64,000 bases of DNA from Taenia hydatigena (Eukaryota > Platyhelminthes > Cestoda > Cyclophyllidea > Taeniidae), in NCBI GenBank assembly GCA_036345935.2, contig JADWOT020000001.1, forward strand, positions 31,253,062 through 31,317,061, given 5' to 3'. The translations under genes and the position numbers were made by a program. This document shows, piece after piece, positions 9,181-19,459 of the stretch. Position 1 is the first letter of the stretch; every line of letters starts with the position of its first letter. Below the pieces are notes generated by a model. That model was not told where the DNA came from. It did no database searches and saw only the letters and a program-made list of their open reading frames with translations.

Positions 9181-9627
9181 CCCACCTCTCTCTACTCTCC
9201 ACCTACCCATCCATCATCCATCGTCCATCGTCGTCAGCGTCGTCATCATCATCGATTTTTCTCTCATTTGACAGTTGGATCGGAGGCTCGTCAACAGTCC
9301 CTTCGCCTTTCAGTAAGTGCGCCTTCTTCTACCTATACTACTACTACCACCACTACTAATACTACCACTACGACTGCTTCTGCTGTTGATGCTGCTATCT
9401 ACTTTATTCTTGCCTCATTATATCGTGCGATTTTGATGACACATACATGTGCGTAGCAAACGCGACTGCAATTCCTTTACACTCTCCTCTCTTTCCTCCC
9501 TTCTCTCCCTTCCCCCACCCACCCTTTTTCTCCCTCAATACGCCTTTTGCCTTTGCAGTGGAGAAGACGCCTTCGTAACAACATCCGACGCGTGCTGCGC
9601 TCACTTTCTTCTTGCTGTCGCCGTTGA
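8155..9627 (+). CDS. Spliced gene of unknown function, five exons, frame broken by one base
   Basis: Predicted exons are 8155-8293, 8347-8571, 8819-9159, 9275-9312 and 9559-9627. Donors are GTAAGT, GTACGT, GTGAGT and GTAAGT. All acceptors are AG after pyrimidine-rich tracts. Phases agree across all junctions if one base is missing near 8994. As sequenced, exon 3 stops at 9025-9027. Features in order are a short hydrophobic stretch FLLSILFCVY followed by a Cys-containing RRRCLCA, then a Glu-rich tract, a Ser-rich stretch, a QAQAQAQ run and a His/Ser/Pro region. The last exon encodes the basic end WRRRLRNNIRR through SSCCRR and a TGA. This suggests a membrane-associated protein with a long disordered cytoplasmic tail, but no family is recognised. 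The true 5' end may lie upstream. An inverted partial copy at 10.55-11.36 kb keeps the frame that is broken here. The missing base could be a real mutation or a sequencing error. Confidence 0.5.
8435..8485 (+). repeat. GAG/GGA trinucleotide tract inside exon 2
   Basis: A near-perfect run of GAG codons encodes the Glu-rich tract of the spliced gene. The inverted copy has a much shorter tract at the matching place (11081-11100), so the two differ by repeat-length change. Confidence 0.7.
9330..9385 (+). repeat. ACT/ACC trinucleotide tract in the last intron
   Basis: Imperfect repeats of ACT, ACC and related triplets fall within the predicted 9313-9558 intron. A long pyrimidine tract before the 9559 acceptor follows. 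Confidence 0.6.
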
Positions 9628-9811
9628 TGCTGTAGTTGCTGCTGTTGCCGTTATCGTTTCGGGTTCAGTGACCCGTAAATGCAATGCTTTTTTACATGCT
9701 TGATTGAAACAGATGGTGCCTTATTAGCGCCACCAACACAGCGTCCAAGCCATGGGAGAGTGGGAAGATGGACGCTCCTCATCGCCAAAGGCCGACGTCA
9801 TGTTTGCTGCC

Positions 9812-10540
9812 ATCTCAAAACGCAGCTTACACCCCACCAACCAACAAGATGTTAGGCGGGATATGGTACAAGTGCTCATCTTTTGTGAAGGTGATCGACA
9901 CTTGCAAGTCAATGTAGGTAAGGTCAGTCCATTGCTCCAATTGAGCAACGCGTCTATTTGTTTTGAATATGAACTTTGCTACAAAACACATGCTTGAAGT
10001 AAATAGACGTGCACGACTAATTGACAAAATGACATTCCTCACTGTCGTTTAAACCACTTTTACGACTTGTTGGCAAACCTTACAGCATCACTATTATGCA
10101 TTTACATTACTGATATACAAATATTAACAACTTTCTCATTTAGCGCACTTTGTAAATTGCCATTAGTACGTTCGCTACTCAAATTATACGCAAAAGTCGA
10201 AAATGTTGGTATTTGTCGTAATTATGATTCCATCAAAAATACATAGAAATTCAAAGTTTGTTTGTTTTACCGGACGAGCTTTGAACTGATTAGCCAGATT
10301 TGTGCACGGCTTGCGAAAGTGGTGCGCGCTTTTAGGGGTAAATTTTGTATAATAATGCGCCTTTATCCGCTGCCAAAAGTTGGGGGCTTGGTAAGTATTG
10401 AGTATCTTTTGATTACTTTTAGTTAGTCAGTTGCTGTGAGGTAGTTTAAGTGTCGACTTGTTCCCTTTATACACATACCTGTTAGAGTAGACGCAAATAC
10501 CTGTTAATGTGGCTGTTGACGGTTACTTTTCAACTGCAGG
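9812..10540 (+). repeat. Direct repeat R6, copy 1 (about 730 bp)
   Basis: This is highly similar to 12340-13066 in the same orientation, over the whole length. It covers the 'gatgttaggcgggatatggt' block and extends to the 'ttaatgtggctg' block at the right end. A third, shorter and more diverged copy lies near 21165-21445. The right end of this copy abuts the inverted gene fragment at about 10545, so this junction cuts the gene copy. Confidence 0.75.
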
Positions 10541-10544
10541 GTTG

Positions 10545-11363
10545 GTAGGTGGTGTTCACTCACCCGTCGTGCTGTCTGGACTAACGGTTTCGTGAGTGGA
10601 TGAGAGGATTGGCGGGGGAGTTTTGGCCGCCGCCGACTCCTGCCTACCCTCGAGACGGACGAGCGGTGATGACGATCCATGTGTAATTGGCACTCGCATT
10701 GGCTGCACTGTATCATTGTCGCCACCTCCCCAAGAGACACCAACCACGTGGTTGGGTGAGGAGGCGCTGAGGTAGTGGGAGGTGGGCGTGCCACTGGTGG
10801 TGGGTGACATAGCTGACCCTTCTCCCTGCGCCTGCGCCTGCGCCTGCCCCTCACGGTCCTGGTGAGGAATGAGCCAGTCCTCCACTTCGTAGTTCACCTG
10901 TTAGCCTGCGTGAAGGGAAGAAGTGGTTCACCACACCGAATTGGTTCGAGAGTGAGTCTCATCAATGAATGAATGAAAGCATAAAATGAATGCGTGGAGG
11001 GAGTAGACATGAGAAACGAGGACTGGGACAGGGTGGGTGAGGCCAGCGATGCTTGAGACGGCGATGATGGCATTAGCGTCTCCTCCTCCGCGACCTTCTC
11101 CGGCTCCGTTGACTCCGACGGCTGCAATGGCTGCGTTGGCTGCGCTGGCTCCGCCTCCTCAATCACGACCAGCTCGCCCTCCTCTGAAACACACAGTAAC
11201 GCTGACGCTGCTCAATCGCACAACGCTTACCAGCAGATTGAACACTCGGCACTGCACACAGACAGCTCCGACGAGCTTCGCTCATCTGCATGTAGCTGTA
11301 CACGCAGAAGAGAATGCTCAGGGGGAAGTCCTCCTCGGCTCCTTCAATGTCTACTACGTGCAT
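10545..11363 (-). pseudogene. Truncated inverted copy of the spliced gene
   Basis: On the minus strand, exons matching the first three exons of the gene at 8155-9627 lie at 11231-11363, about 10960-11183, and 10557 to about 10906. The first intron is 47 bases. The third-exon frame is intact through the point where the other copy lacks one base, and ends at the same GTGAGT donor. Damage: a 60-base deletion relative to the other copy removes the end of exon 2 and its GTACGT donor. A TAA follows the exon 3 acceptor in the ancestral phase. Exons 4 and 5 are missing, because similarity ends about 15 bases after the third-exon donor. The copy is therefore probably non-functional. Confidence 0.65.
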
Positions 11364-11399
11364 AATGACTTTGAATTGCCGCAAGACTAACATGATTGA

Positions 11400-12160
11400 T
11401 CGTTCTCTATGTTCTTACTTAGGCCACATTGCATGGGATGTGCTGCCTAGCGATAGGATTGTTTGCGTTGAAATTAATTAAGGTGATGAAGGACAACTAA
11501 TTTTCCTTGTCATTATTATTTGGAGGAGAGAACTGACTGGTTGGGTGATTTGATTATGTTGCGCGTGGGTATTGGCTGCATGTGATAGGCTGTAAGTATG
11601 CTGCAGTGCTTGTGTTTCGTACTGTGTTTGTGTATGTGTTGTATGCGTTTGGGCTGCGATCATGAAGAGTCGTTGTTAGTTGGCTGTGGGAGGAGAGTGG
11701 AGAATCTGAAGAGCCTCCTTCCTCCTCTAAGACGGAGAAGAAGAAGTATTAATGGAGATGTGTATGCTCATAGGAAGCTCGGTGTTGAGGGATGTGTGAC
11801 GCGCGATCAAATTAGACAGATAGGTAGATGGATGGAGGGAAGGATGGAAGGAAGGGCGGAAGGAAGAAAGAAAGGAAGGAAGGAAGGAGGGAGGGATGAA
11901 GACTTGGATTTGTGAAGGTGTAGGCGAGAGGAAGAAGTGGGGAGTAGTGAAGTTGTGAGCTGCACAGAAATGAGGGTTGTGAATTGAGGAACCCTGGAGA
12001 TGGGGTAGGGTAGTTGTCATGTCTCATGACAGAGGGAATCAAAAAGTAATCCTGTTAAATTGTCGAGCGCTTTTACCTCTATCATGATCAACTATCCCAG
12101 TAGAATCGAACCTGTTTTCACAATTGCATTCTGGTTACTGGCAGATCAGGTAAGTTTAGA
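11400..12160. other. G/A-rich stretch with no supported gene
   Basis: The sequence is purine-rich on the plus strand and includes a GGAA-type microsatellite at about 11827-11897. Frames rich in Pro/Ser/Phe on the minus strand are by-products of this tract. Nothing else was recognised. Confidence 0.45.
11827..11897 (+). repeat. GGAA/GGGA purine microsatellite
   Basis: Imperfect tandem GGAA, AGGA and GGGA units. A shorter tract of the same kind lies at about 37312-37340. Confidence 0.8.
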
Positions 12161-12164
12161 CAAT

Positions 12165-13066
12165 TAGCAGTCATGTCATGACAGCTACCACAAGAGGTAG
12201 AAGGTCAGGTGGCACTCTACTGAATGGAACAACTGCCAATGTGATTGATGCTCAAATCAGGAACTAATTACGAAGTTGACCACTGTACCACTGCGTCTAC
12301 GTATAGTGAGATGTGCAGGCATCGCAACCGAAAAATTGTCATCTGAAAACGTAGCTTACACCCCACCAGCCAACAAGATGTTAGGCGGGATATGGTACAA
12401 GTGCTCATCTTTTGTGAAGATGATCGACACTTGCAAGTCAATGTGAGTAAGGTCAGTTTATTGCTCCAATTGAGCAACGCGTCTATTTATTTTGAATATT
12501 AGCTTTGCTACAAAACACATGCTAAAAGTAAATTGAAGTGAACAACCAGTTGACGAAATGACGTTACTCATTGTTTTTGAACTGCTTTTACGATTTGCTG
12601 ACGGACCTCGCAATATCACTATTATGCATTTATATTACTAACATGTAAATATTAACAGTGTTCTCATTTTGTGCACATTGTAAACTGTCATTCGTATGCT
12701 TGCTGCCCAAATTATAGCAAAAGTCGAAACTGTTGGTATTCGTCGTAATTATGGTTCCATCAAAAATACATAAAAATTTAAAGCTTATTTGTTTCATCGG
12801 ACGAACTTTGAACTGATTAGCCAGATTTGTGCGCGGCTTGCGTAGTTTGCACGTGTTTTCGGGGATAGTTTTTCTGAGTTAATGCGCCTTCATCTGCTGC
12901 CAAAAGTTGGGAAGCCAGTAAGTATCAAGCATTTTTTTATTATTTTTAGTTAGCTAGTTGTTGTGAGGTACTTTAAATGTCGATTTGTTTCCTTTATACA
13001 CATACTTGTTAGAGTAGACGCAAATGCCTCTTAATGTGGCTGCTGACGGTTTCTTTTTATCTGCAA
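12165..13066 (+). repeat. Direct repeat R6, copy 2, with left extension
   Basis: 12340-13066 matches 9812-10540. The extension 12165-12340, which contains 'ctgaatggaacaa' and 'aatcaggaa' blocks, matches 21165-21330. The full family unit is therefore about 900 bases, of which copy 1 has only the right part. No coding frame is shared convincingly among the copies. Confidence 0.7.
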
Positions 13067-13720
13067 GGTCTTCTCACGTGCATTCTTTCCTGTATAGATA
13101 TAAATTTCGACTGTTTTTGCGGTTTGTGAGGTTATTTGTTTTTACTGACGTTTGAATTTGAGCATTGGGGCGTGATTTTGTGGAGAGGTGCTAAAACATT
13201 ACGAAGTGCTTTGGAAATTACGTGCTTGGTGCTTTCTTGAAAATAAGCACCAATTTTACGAGTGTGTCGATGTATGCTTTTGCCTTTACCAGTTTATTTG
13301 TTAGACCAACCTTTTCAGAAACAGCCGCAGTTGCTTTCATAACTTTGTGATTTCCATTTGCACTGCCTGATCGCGTTGATGTTGTTAATGCAAAACACTT
13401 CTTTGGATTGAGTGCGATTGATTTAACTGTTTTTAAGCGGTTCCTTATTTTAGTAAGAATGAGTTTTGATGAATGAGGTCCAATTTGATAAAGGGACTTG
13501 CAACTTTGGTAAAGTGAACGCAAAAGTCTCATATTATGGCTGTTAGGACGTTTTGTTTTCCAACTACGATGCCTACTCACGTACACTTTTCGCTGTATGA
13601 CACCTCGAGTGATAAGTTAAGATTGTTTTGGCAATTTGTAATTTGTTTGCTTTCTCACTACGAAGTGTTAACCATATTTATAAATCTTATTATGCATTAT
13701 TTAGCTCGTTTTCGTGCTAG
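13020..13720 (+). repeat. Possible diverged tandem duplication
   Basis: A block at about 13020-13110 (from 'cttaatgtggctgctgacgg' on) resembles 13515-13610 (from 'attatggctgttaggacg' on), spaced about 490 bases apart. Similarity is patchy and was judged by eye. The 122-residue minus-strand frame at 13218-13586 lies between the two blocks and has no other support. Confidence 0.35.
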
Positions 13721-15120
13721 AATGGACACTGAAGAAGAAGAAGCTGCATCAGTAATGAGTGCGAATCTCGTCTTTGTTATCACTTTACACATTTCTCAGG
13801 TAAGATTGGATTGTGCTTAATGAGTTGTTGTTGTCCTTTTTCGTGTGGGCAGCGATGGAATTGTGTTCGTCCATATGTTGGTTGGAAAAGTGCTGTTCTC
13901 CTTTACCTGCTTCACCTGCGCGGTTTCCATTACTATGATATGCGTGTTGTTGGCGCACATATGGATGGCGGAGGAGTGGGTGCAGGACGAGGGTTGTTTG
14001 TTGTGTCGATATGATCCCTGCTGTGAAACATGTTGTGTAGAGGGCCTAAGTGATGGCTTAATGGTAGGTTGCTCGGCTTTGACGGCATGAGTTGGTGTCT
14101 CTGAGTGTGGTGGACGCAGCAGGGTTAGGAGCGGAGGAAGAAGGAGTGGCTAGTGTGAAGCTTGGGCATCACCACACAGACTGTACTTTGTAGCAGTCTT
14201 AAGTGTTTGCATGTTGAGGTGCCTGTTTCTTTTTCTCCTATTAGTAGTTATGTTTGTGTATGTTAGCTTTGCAGCGCTTTGGACCTCCGCACATTGGTCT
14301 TTCCATTGTTTGTTTTTTTCCTTTTTAGATGCCACAAACTTACCTTGGTGGTTGTGATGGTGAAGTAACGTGATGAGTGTGTGGAATGGTAGGCAATGCA
14401 AGATGTTGGCGTGATTCGTGGTGGCGGTGGCGTCTCCGTCTGGATTGTGCGATGCGACTGTTGGCATGGACGACAGGGTCTACTACTGCTATTATGCCTC
14501 CGTATGTTTGTCTTCGCGGGCATGGGTGGCTGGGTGATTAAGTGGGTGGGTGGCGGCGAAGGAGGGGAAAGGCTAGGGAGCTCTGCCGTGGGTGTGTGAA
14601 AGAGTGAAGGAGACGTTCACTTACGACGACGACAACGACAACGAATGGAAGCGCTATGGGCCAGAGTTCGATGGTGGCAACTGCGGTATGTTTTGTTTCC
14701 GCAGGTACGGAAATGTTTTTGCGGTGGGAGGGGGTGGGGGCGACTGTCGTGCTTCTCCTACTACTATTGCGACTTGGCCTTAGGGGTGAGAATGGATGGA
14801 AAAGGAGGGGATGGGAAGGACCGTGTAGGGAGTATCTGGGGTAGAAAGCTGGGGTGGTTTCCGACCTCATCTGGACTAGTTACTATCGGGGTTGGGGTTG
14901 GGGCTGAGGTTGGGATGGGATGTGGTTTGTGCGCTGTGGCGTGTCACTTGGGTGGATTCGTGGTGGTCCCTCGTGTCGGCATGGGGATTGGGTGTTGTTT
15001 TTGAAGCTGTCAGTTTCCGTGTATTCTGAAAAGGTAGAAAGTGTTGGAGGAAAAGATGGAAATGTATTTTGCAGCCTTAAAGCACTAGCAGTAGTCAGTA
15101 TTTGCGGTTGAACTAATTGG
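13700..15120. other. G/T-rich stretch with exon-like frames on both strands
   Basis: Plus-strand candidates include a frame with a hydrophobic segment (FSFTCFTCAVSITMICVLLA, about 13.88-13.96 kb) and a frame TYDDDNDNEWKRYGPEFD near 14.62-14.68 kb ending at a GTATGT donor. Minus-strand candidates are equally good. One frame at 14344-14529 is bounded by an acceptor with a CTTAAT branch-like sequence and ends at AAG|GTAAGT. Another, 13817-14100, follows an acceptor with a CTAAC branch-like sequence. The strands conflict, so at most one set is real. G/T excess on the plus strand is the skew seen in introns of plus-strand transcripts in many animals. I do not call a gene. Confidence 0.3.
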
Positions 15121-15179
15121 TGGAAAGGGTTAAACGCATTAAAGTGTGTAAATTTTGATACTACTAAATGTATTCACAG

Positions 15180-15960
15180 ATGCGAAAGCCTAAGTTGGCA
15201 TTAGGGAAGGCGGATCGGTGGCCACTTTTGAAAGACTGTCTCCTTCTCTTCAAAAGTCGTTGAAAGAAGAAGTGTGGCGATTAGGTGTTGTTCAAAGCGA
15301 TTGAGTGGGTCCTTCGCAGTAGTAAGGGACGATGCTTTAAAATGTGCATATTTCATAGTCGTTGATGAAGACTGTTTCAGCGAGTGGTCTGGTGCATTGG
15401 AGGAAGCTGTGATTATGGCAGTGAAGGAAACAAATTATCTAGCAGAAATGTGAAATAGTGTCTGATTTGGCTCCACCCGAGTGCGTGACGAAGGTGGCTC
15501 TGATTGCAACCAGTGCTTAGGTAATGCTGTAGCCTCGATTTTCTAAATTGGATTTCTTGTAGAAGACCTTACTCCCATCAGTCATCGCGGTAATCCAGCA
15601 AACTTTTGAAGTGAGGTGGAGAATAGCGTCACCAGGGTATAGACAGAAAGCGGTGTGCAAGGGGGATAAGGCTGGGCTTAAGGTGATCGTTGCCTCGTAC
15701 CGGCACGAAGCTATCTCAGGAGAAGCGATGCCTTAGGACAAACAGTGGGAAACAAAAGGAAACGAATACGATTCGAGGTTGTTTGCCGCATAAGGAGCAT
15801 AAGCCCTAGGTGCATGCGTTCATTCCGCATGATTGTTTTAGTATGTTGGGTCGGATCTAATGCGTAACCAACTTTTCTTTTGAGTGTTTGCCTAAAGTTA
15901 ACATCCTGACTTATGTGTCCTATGTCTGTGAAAATGGCATTGAAGGATAAATAAAACTCT
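15180..15960 (+). pseudogene. Decayed coding sequence of unknown origin
   Basis: Consecutive stretches in different plus frames read like protein. They include TFERLSPSLQKSLKEEVW near 15.22-15.28 kb, RDDALKCAYFIVVDEDCF near 15.32-15.38 kb, CVTKVALIATSA near 15.48-15.52 kb, and VCKGDKAGLKVIVASYRHE near 15.65-15.71 kb. Stops and single-base frame changes separate them. An AATAAA lies at about 15948-15953. The first 380 bases recur inverted at 38019-38398 with the same frame changes, so the sequence was already broken before that duplication. No family is recognised. An old mobile element, an integrated viral gene or a dead host gene are all possible. Confidence 0.45.
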
Positions 15961-16300
15961 CCGGATTCTGTTGTGTGACAATAATCGGTCTATCAAGCTG
16001 CGTCAGTACAGATGAAGTCTGCTTGTTGGCTGTTCTCACTCTACCTTATCTAAGGGAGTGAAAATTGAGTCTGTCGCACATTTCGATGGATTTGCTTGTT
16101 TGTTTACACCTTCATGCCCGTACCCATAGGTATCCGACCACAATGGACCATTCCTCCATCATTTTACTCTTGAGCTTTTTTCCCCGAACAAATAGATTTA
16201 GAGCAGGCAGCTTCTCTTCTAACATGAAGGACTACTTTGTCAAGCACATGTAGTGCAAATGTGCCGATGCACCGAAATGGTTTCCGATTTGTCAACATTA
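15840..16300 (+). repeat. Repeat copy, including R1
   Basis: 15840-16170 matches 49970-50230 in reverse. The shared parts are 'gggtcggatctaatg', 'ctatgtctgtgaaaatggca' and 'aaataaaac'. The right half (from about 16030) is an R1 copy with the block 'catttcgatggatttg', also found at 42900 and, diverged, at 1540. Confidence 0.65.
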
Positions 16301-17560
16301 GCAAATGGTTCGGTGGCCAAATGCCAACTCAGAGTTAAAAGGAGTGGTAGAGGGCTTTTCCTTTATTCCAATTCCCTTGCAATATGGCAAAATAGTTTGA
16401 TTTAAGCAAAGCCTTTTGTCATATCAGGTCCTAATTTGTGCTAACCACTTGAGCAACATCGGACAAAAGGTAATGATGTAAGCATTTGTGGTTCGCAAAC
16501 TTATCAGTGAGTGAGATGTGGCACATAATGGCAGTACCTGCGGCAAAAATGACGAAAACTGGTCCGCTAGTCAACGAGGGAGCTGCAGTATCAACCGATT
16601 GCAAATACAAATGTCTGCAGTGATGTCCTCACGTCGAGGTTGGCAATGATGACACAGAGTGCGGACCAACACGTCAAATGAATCGCGCTCGCTGTTCGAG
16701 GTAAGACATAGGTTAGGTCACGGGTTGACCAATAATGTGTCAAGTCGAAGAGGTAATGGCAAGTGGAGTACGGCATTGCCCTTAGCATTTAAGGCATAAA
16801 TGAAATCCGATAGCGATGGAAGTTCCAGCACTACTAAGCTCCGACCGCGTTGAGTCAGACTGGGAGGAATATCCACTCAAACACATGAAGAGAATTTGGC
16901 CTTTTCGTAGCGACGATTGCTATAACCCAAATGCCGTGTCGCACAGAAACTAAAGTCTGAATCTATAAGCTGAGGATTGAGTGCATCGACATGAGAGGAT
17001 TGGTAAATGAGGAGACGGCGATGCAAACGGTGTCTGCAAAAGGGTCTTTAAGCACAAGCAACCTCTCGACCAAAAAAAAGAAAAATTGTACCAAATTTGA
17101 GGATGCCCGCAGCTTCGGCAATATGCCCTAGCTGTCCTCGTTCCAAGCGAGTAAAGAACAATGAGCGCGAGATAAACTTTGGCGTTCATCTCCCCCCACT
17201 TGACTATCCTTTCCTTAAAGCGCGTGGATTGTGTGCATGCAAATGACTGTCTCCGTCTTTGGTGGCGTGATGGACAAGGTAGAGTGAAGGAGACTAGGCA
17301 CAGTGTTTCTGCTGTATCACCGCTATCTCTGTCTGTTGCACACGTCACTCGGTTGTCTTGATCAGCCAGTTCACCGGCGCATCATTTTCTAACGTCACGT
17401 CACTATCAGCTAATAAGCGAGAATAAGCAGGGACTACTAAGACTGTATTTGGCCCCTGAGGAGAAACCTTACCCGAATTCTCCACAGTACCTGTGGCTAG
17501 AGAGTTGTCACCAAAATGCATTAAGTGTAAAGCAGTAAGGCTTGCGCTGCTTGCAAATGA
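16300..17560. repeat. Diverged repeat DNA, no gene
   Basis: The left part (about 16300-16800) has reverse matches around 49.4-49.8 kb, for example the 'gacaaatctgaagg'-like and 'atgtgtcaagtcga'-like stretches. The 132-residue minus-strand frame at 16950-17348 is not supported by splice sites or copies. Confidence 0.4.
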
Positions 17561-17569
17561 AGCAGCTAA

Positions 17570-18340
17570 ATTGTGGTCTTTTGTTTATTCTCGTCCTCTA
17601 ACAGGTGCATTGAAATGTGTGACTGACTGGACTCTCTTCCTTTCAAAACGGAAGAGTTAGAGCAGGCAGAGCGAGTCCTTTTTTCCTTAAAAACAGATGA
17701 CGACAGTTCCATATGGAGAAGCGTGCTCGCCAAAGGCTCCTCGTCTAACATTGAGAACTACTTAGTCCAGCATATACATGGTGAATGTGCCGATGTGGCG
17801 AAGTGGCTGTGGTGGTGGTAAATCTGGCCGTTCTGATCAGCGAATCGGCAACTGTGCATGCATCTCTGCCTTCTTACAGCAGCACCTACCATAGAGGCGA
17901 CAGCGAAGCAGTGATGTGGCCAGGCCTTCTCTCAGCGTCCTTCATCCTCACCAAGCCACCTCGTTGCTTATGCAACTAGTAATGGAGAATGCCGCCTACC
18001 TGTATTCAAGCTACTAGTCCTGAAATGGCTAAGTAGGAAGAGGTTATGTCAAATTCGTTGCGACGTTTTTTGAAAGGCAACCAATTAAAGCTTGTACGAA
18101 TCAAAGAAACTCAAGGCGTAATAAGAAACATCAATTTTCCTCGCCCGGTTGAAATCCACTGACAATACGGAGAGCAGAAAGGTCTAACCGCCATCAATTT
18201 CCGCGGAAGCCAGCTCTTGCCCAGAGTAAATATCAGCATCTGAACCCATTTATCTTGGCTGATTTCATGCACTGACAAAGCGTTCCTATCGCTCACAAAG
18301 TATGTATTCCTCCACTGGCTCATCCATCCATCCATCCATC
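17570..18340 (+). repeat. R1 copy followed by an R4 copy
   Basis: 17570-17810 is R1, with 'gcgtgctcgccaaaggctcc' and 'gaatgtgccgatgtgg' landmarks. 17810-18050 matches 22690-22890. 18055-18300 is R4, marked by 'ctcaaggcgtaataa' and 'gagcagaaaggtctaacc', also present at 25380-25640, 33000-33300 and 54840-55150. A short CATC microsatellite lies at 18324-18344. Confidence 0.6.
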
Positions 18341-18529
18341 CATTCGCATGTTACTCGCATGATCAAATATCATTGCGTTTTTCTCTCTTCTACCTGATCC
18401 TATCCAATCAAACTGCTCCAACAACCATCTCACCCAGTGGTCCATTCAACCATCCGCTCTGATTGCAATCCTCGTTGTACTTTGGGTTCAACAATCTATG
18501 TTCCGTTCTCTACCCAACAGGATTAATAG

Positions 18530-19010
18530 AAAGAACAAATAGAGACGATTCTCTGCCTGTCGAATTCAGTGGACGCGGCAACAAACACGAACGAGATTGC
18601 TGTCCATGCCAAAGGCAAGATGGAATTGCAAAAGTTGAAGACACCTTTGAGGATGTACCTGAAAATCGACATCGATGTCCAAGGTCGGTGCTAGGAGGTA
18701 CTGACTGACTGCGACCACTGATCCGTTTGGTGAATGGACAACGGCGCTTCGTTCCTGCCGCTTCGTCACCTTACCCGACAATCTCAGTGTGCAGATGTTT
18801 ATTTTTACTCAAGGCGAGGGCTGACTTCCGCAGAAGATGAATGTGGCTATCCAGCTGGACCGACTTTCTGCGGTGGACGGGAGTGCACGTTATGGATGGA
18901 GGTTGACATTTCTGCCATTCGTGCTATCGGCGGGCCTCAAATTGACGAAGAGGCTATGTCTTGAGTCTGTTGGGCTTGTAGCAGCTTCAATTAGTCAATT
19001 TTTAACATGA
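18530..19010 (+). pseudogene. Possible decayed coding sequence
   Basis: One plus frame from about 18530 to a TAG near 18680 reads NTNEIAVHAKGKMELQKLK and continues to MYLKIDIDVQG. A second, from about 18727, reads FVTLPDNLSVQMFIFTQGEG. A third, ending at 18964, reads CGGRECTLWMEVDISAIRAI. None starts with ATG in context, and stops separate them. Composition and the succession of frames suggest an old coding region, perhaps related to the remnant at 15.2 kb. The overlapping minus-strand frame (18566-18781) is an alternative I cannot exclude. Confidence 0.3.
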
Positions 19011-19158
19011 TGTCGAATTTTATAAACCTTACTTGGACCTGTATCCGGGATCGTGCGGTTCGATCTAGGGATAGCATATGCTACTAAGGAGTCATTTAAG
19101 TAGCAGGTGAAGATGGTAACTAAGAACATATGTTTTGATTTTAAAGAACTGAGTAACT

Positions 19159-19458
19159 ATGAAGGCAAATGAATTAGTAGGAATTTTTGGGGCACTACGA
19201 GATCAGGAGAATGGGCTGCCATTCTGCGAGGCTGTGGCATTCGCGTTGTCTGAAGGATATACTGCAGTGGAAGTCGACGCAATGGTCACCGCACTGGCTG
19301 TCGCTAAAGAGGTCTTGTTCGAGAAGGATCTGGACCAGCCAAAGAAGCAGTCTCGTGATTTATACTGGAAACGTGTGATTTGCGGCTGTAGCTTTGCTTC
19401 TTACGTGTATTGTCATCGCCTTTTCATAATGCTGATGCCACACGGAAGTGTTGTTTAA
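19159..19458 (+). pseudogene. Short protein-like frame, possibly a coding remnant
   Basis: This is a 99-codon frame from ATG to TAA. Its first 65 residues are balanced and helix-prone, for example LPFCEAVAFALSEGYTAVEV. The later part loses this character. A 'tttgattttaaagaactgag' stretch just upstream has relatives at 51797 and, reversed, 46590, where it lies inside repeats. The frame is therefore more likely a repeat-borne relic than a free-standing gene. No motif is recognised. Confidence 0.25.
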
Positions 19459-19459
19459 A

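Noticed and set aside
10504..10854. 116-codon Arg/Pro-rich minus-strand frame
   Set aside because: It is an alternative frame of the third exon of the inverted gene copy. The frame that matches the other copy is the one at 10556-10897.
11727..12042. Pro/Ser/Phe-rich minus-strand frames resembling a secreted low-complexity protein
   Set aside because: They come from the GGAA/GGGA microsatellite and change completely with frame.
13218..13586. 122-codon Lys-rich minus-strand frame
   Set aside because: It lies between partly duplicated blocks, has no promoter or splice support, and is not kept in related sequence.
18324..18344. CATC repeats as a CRISPR-like or telomeric array
   Set aside because: It is a short tetranucleotide microsatellite with no spacers and no telomeric motif.
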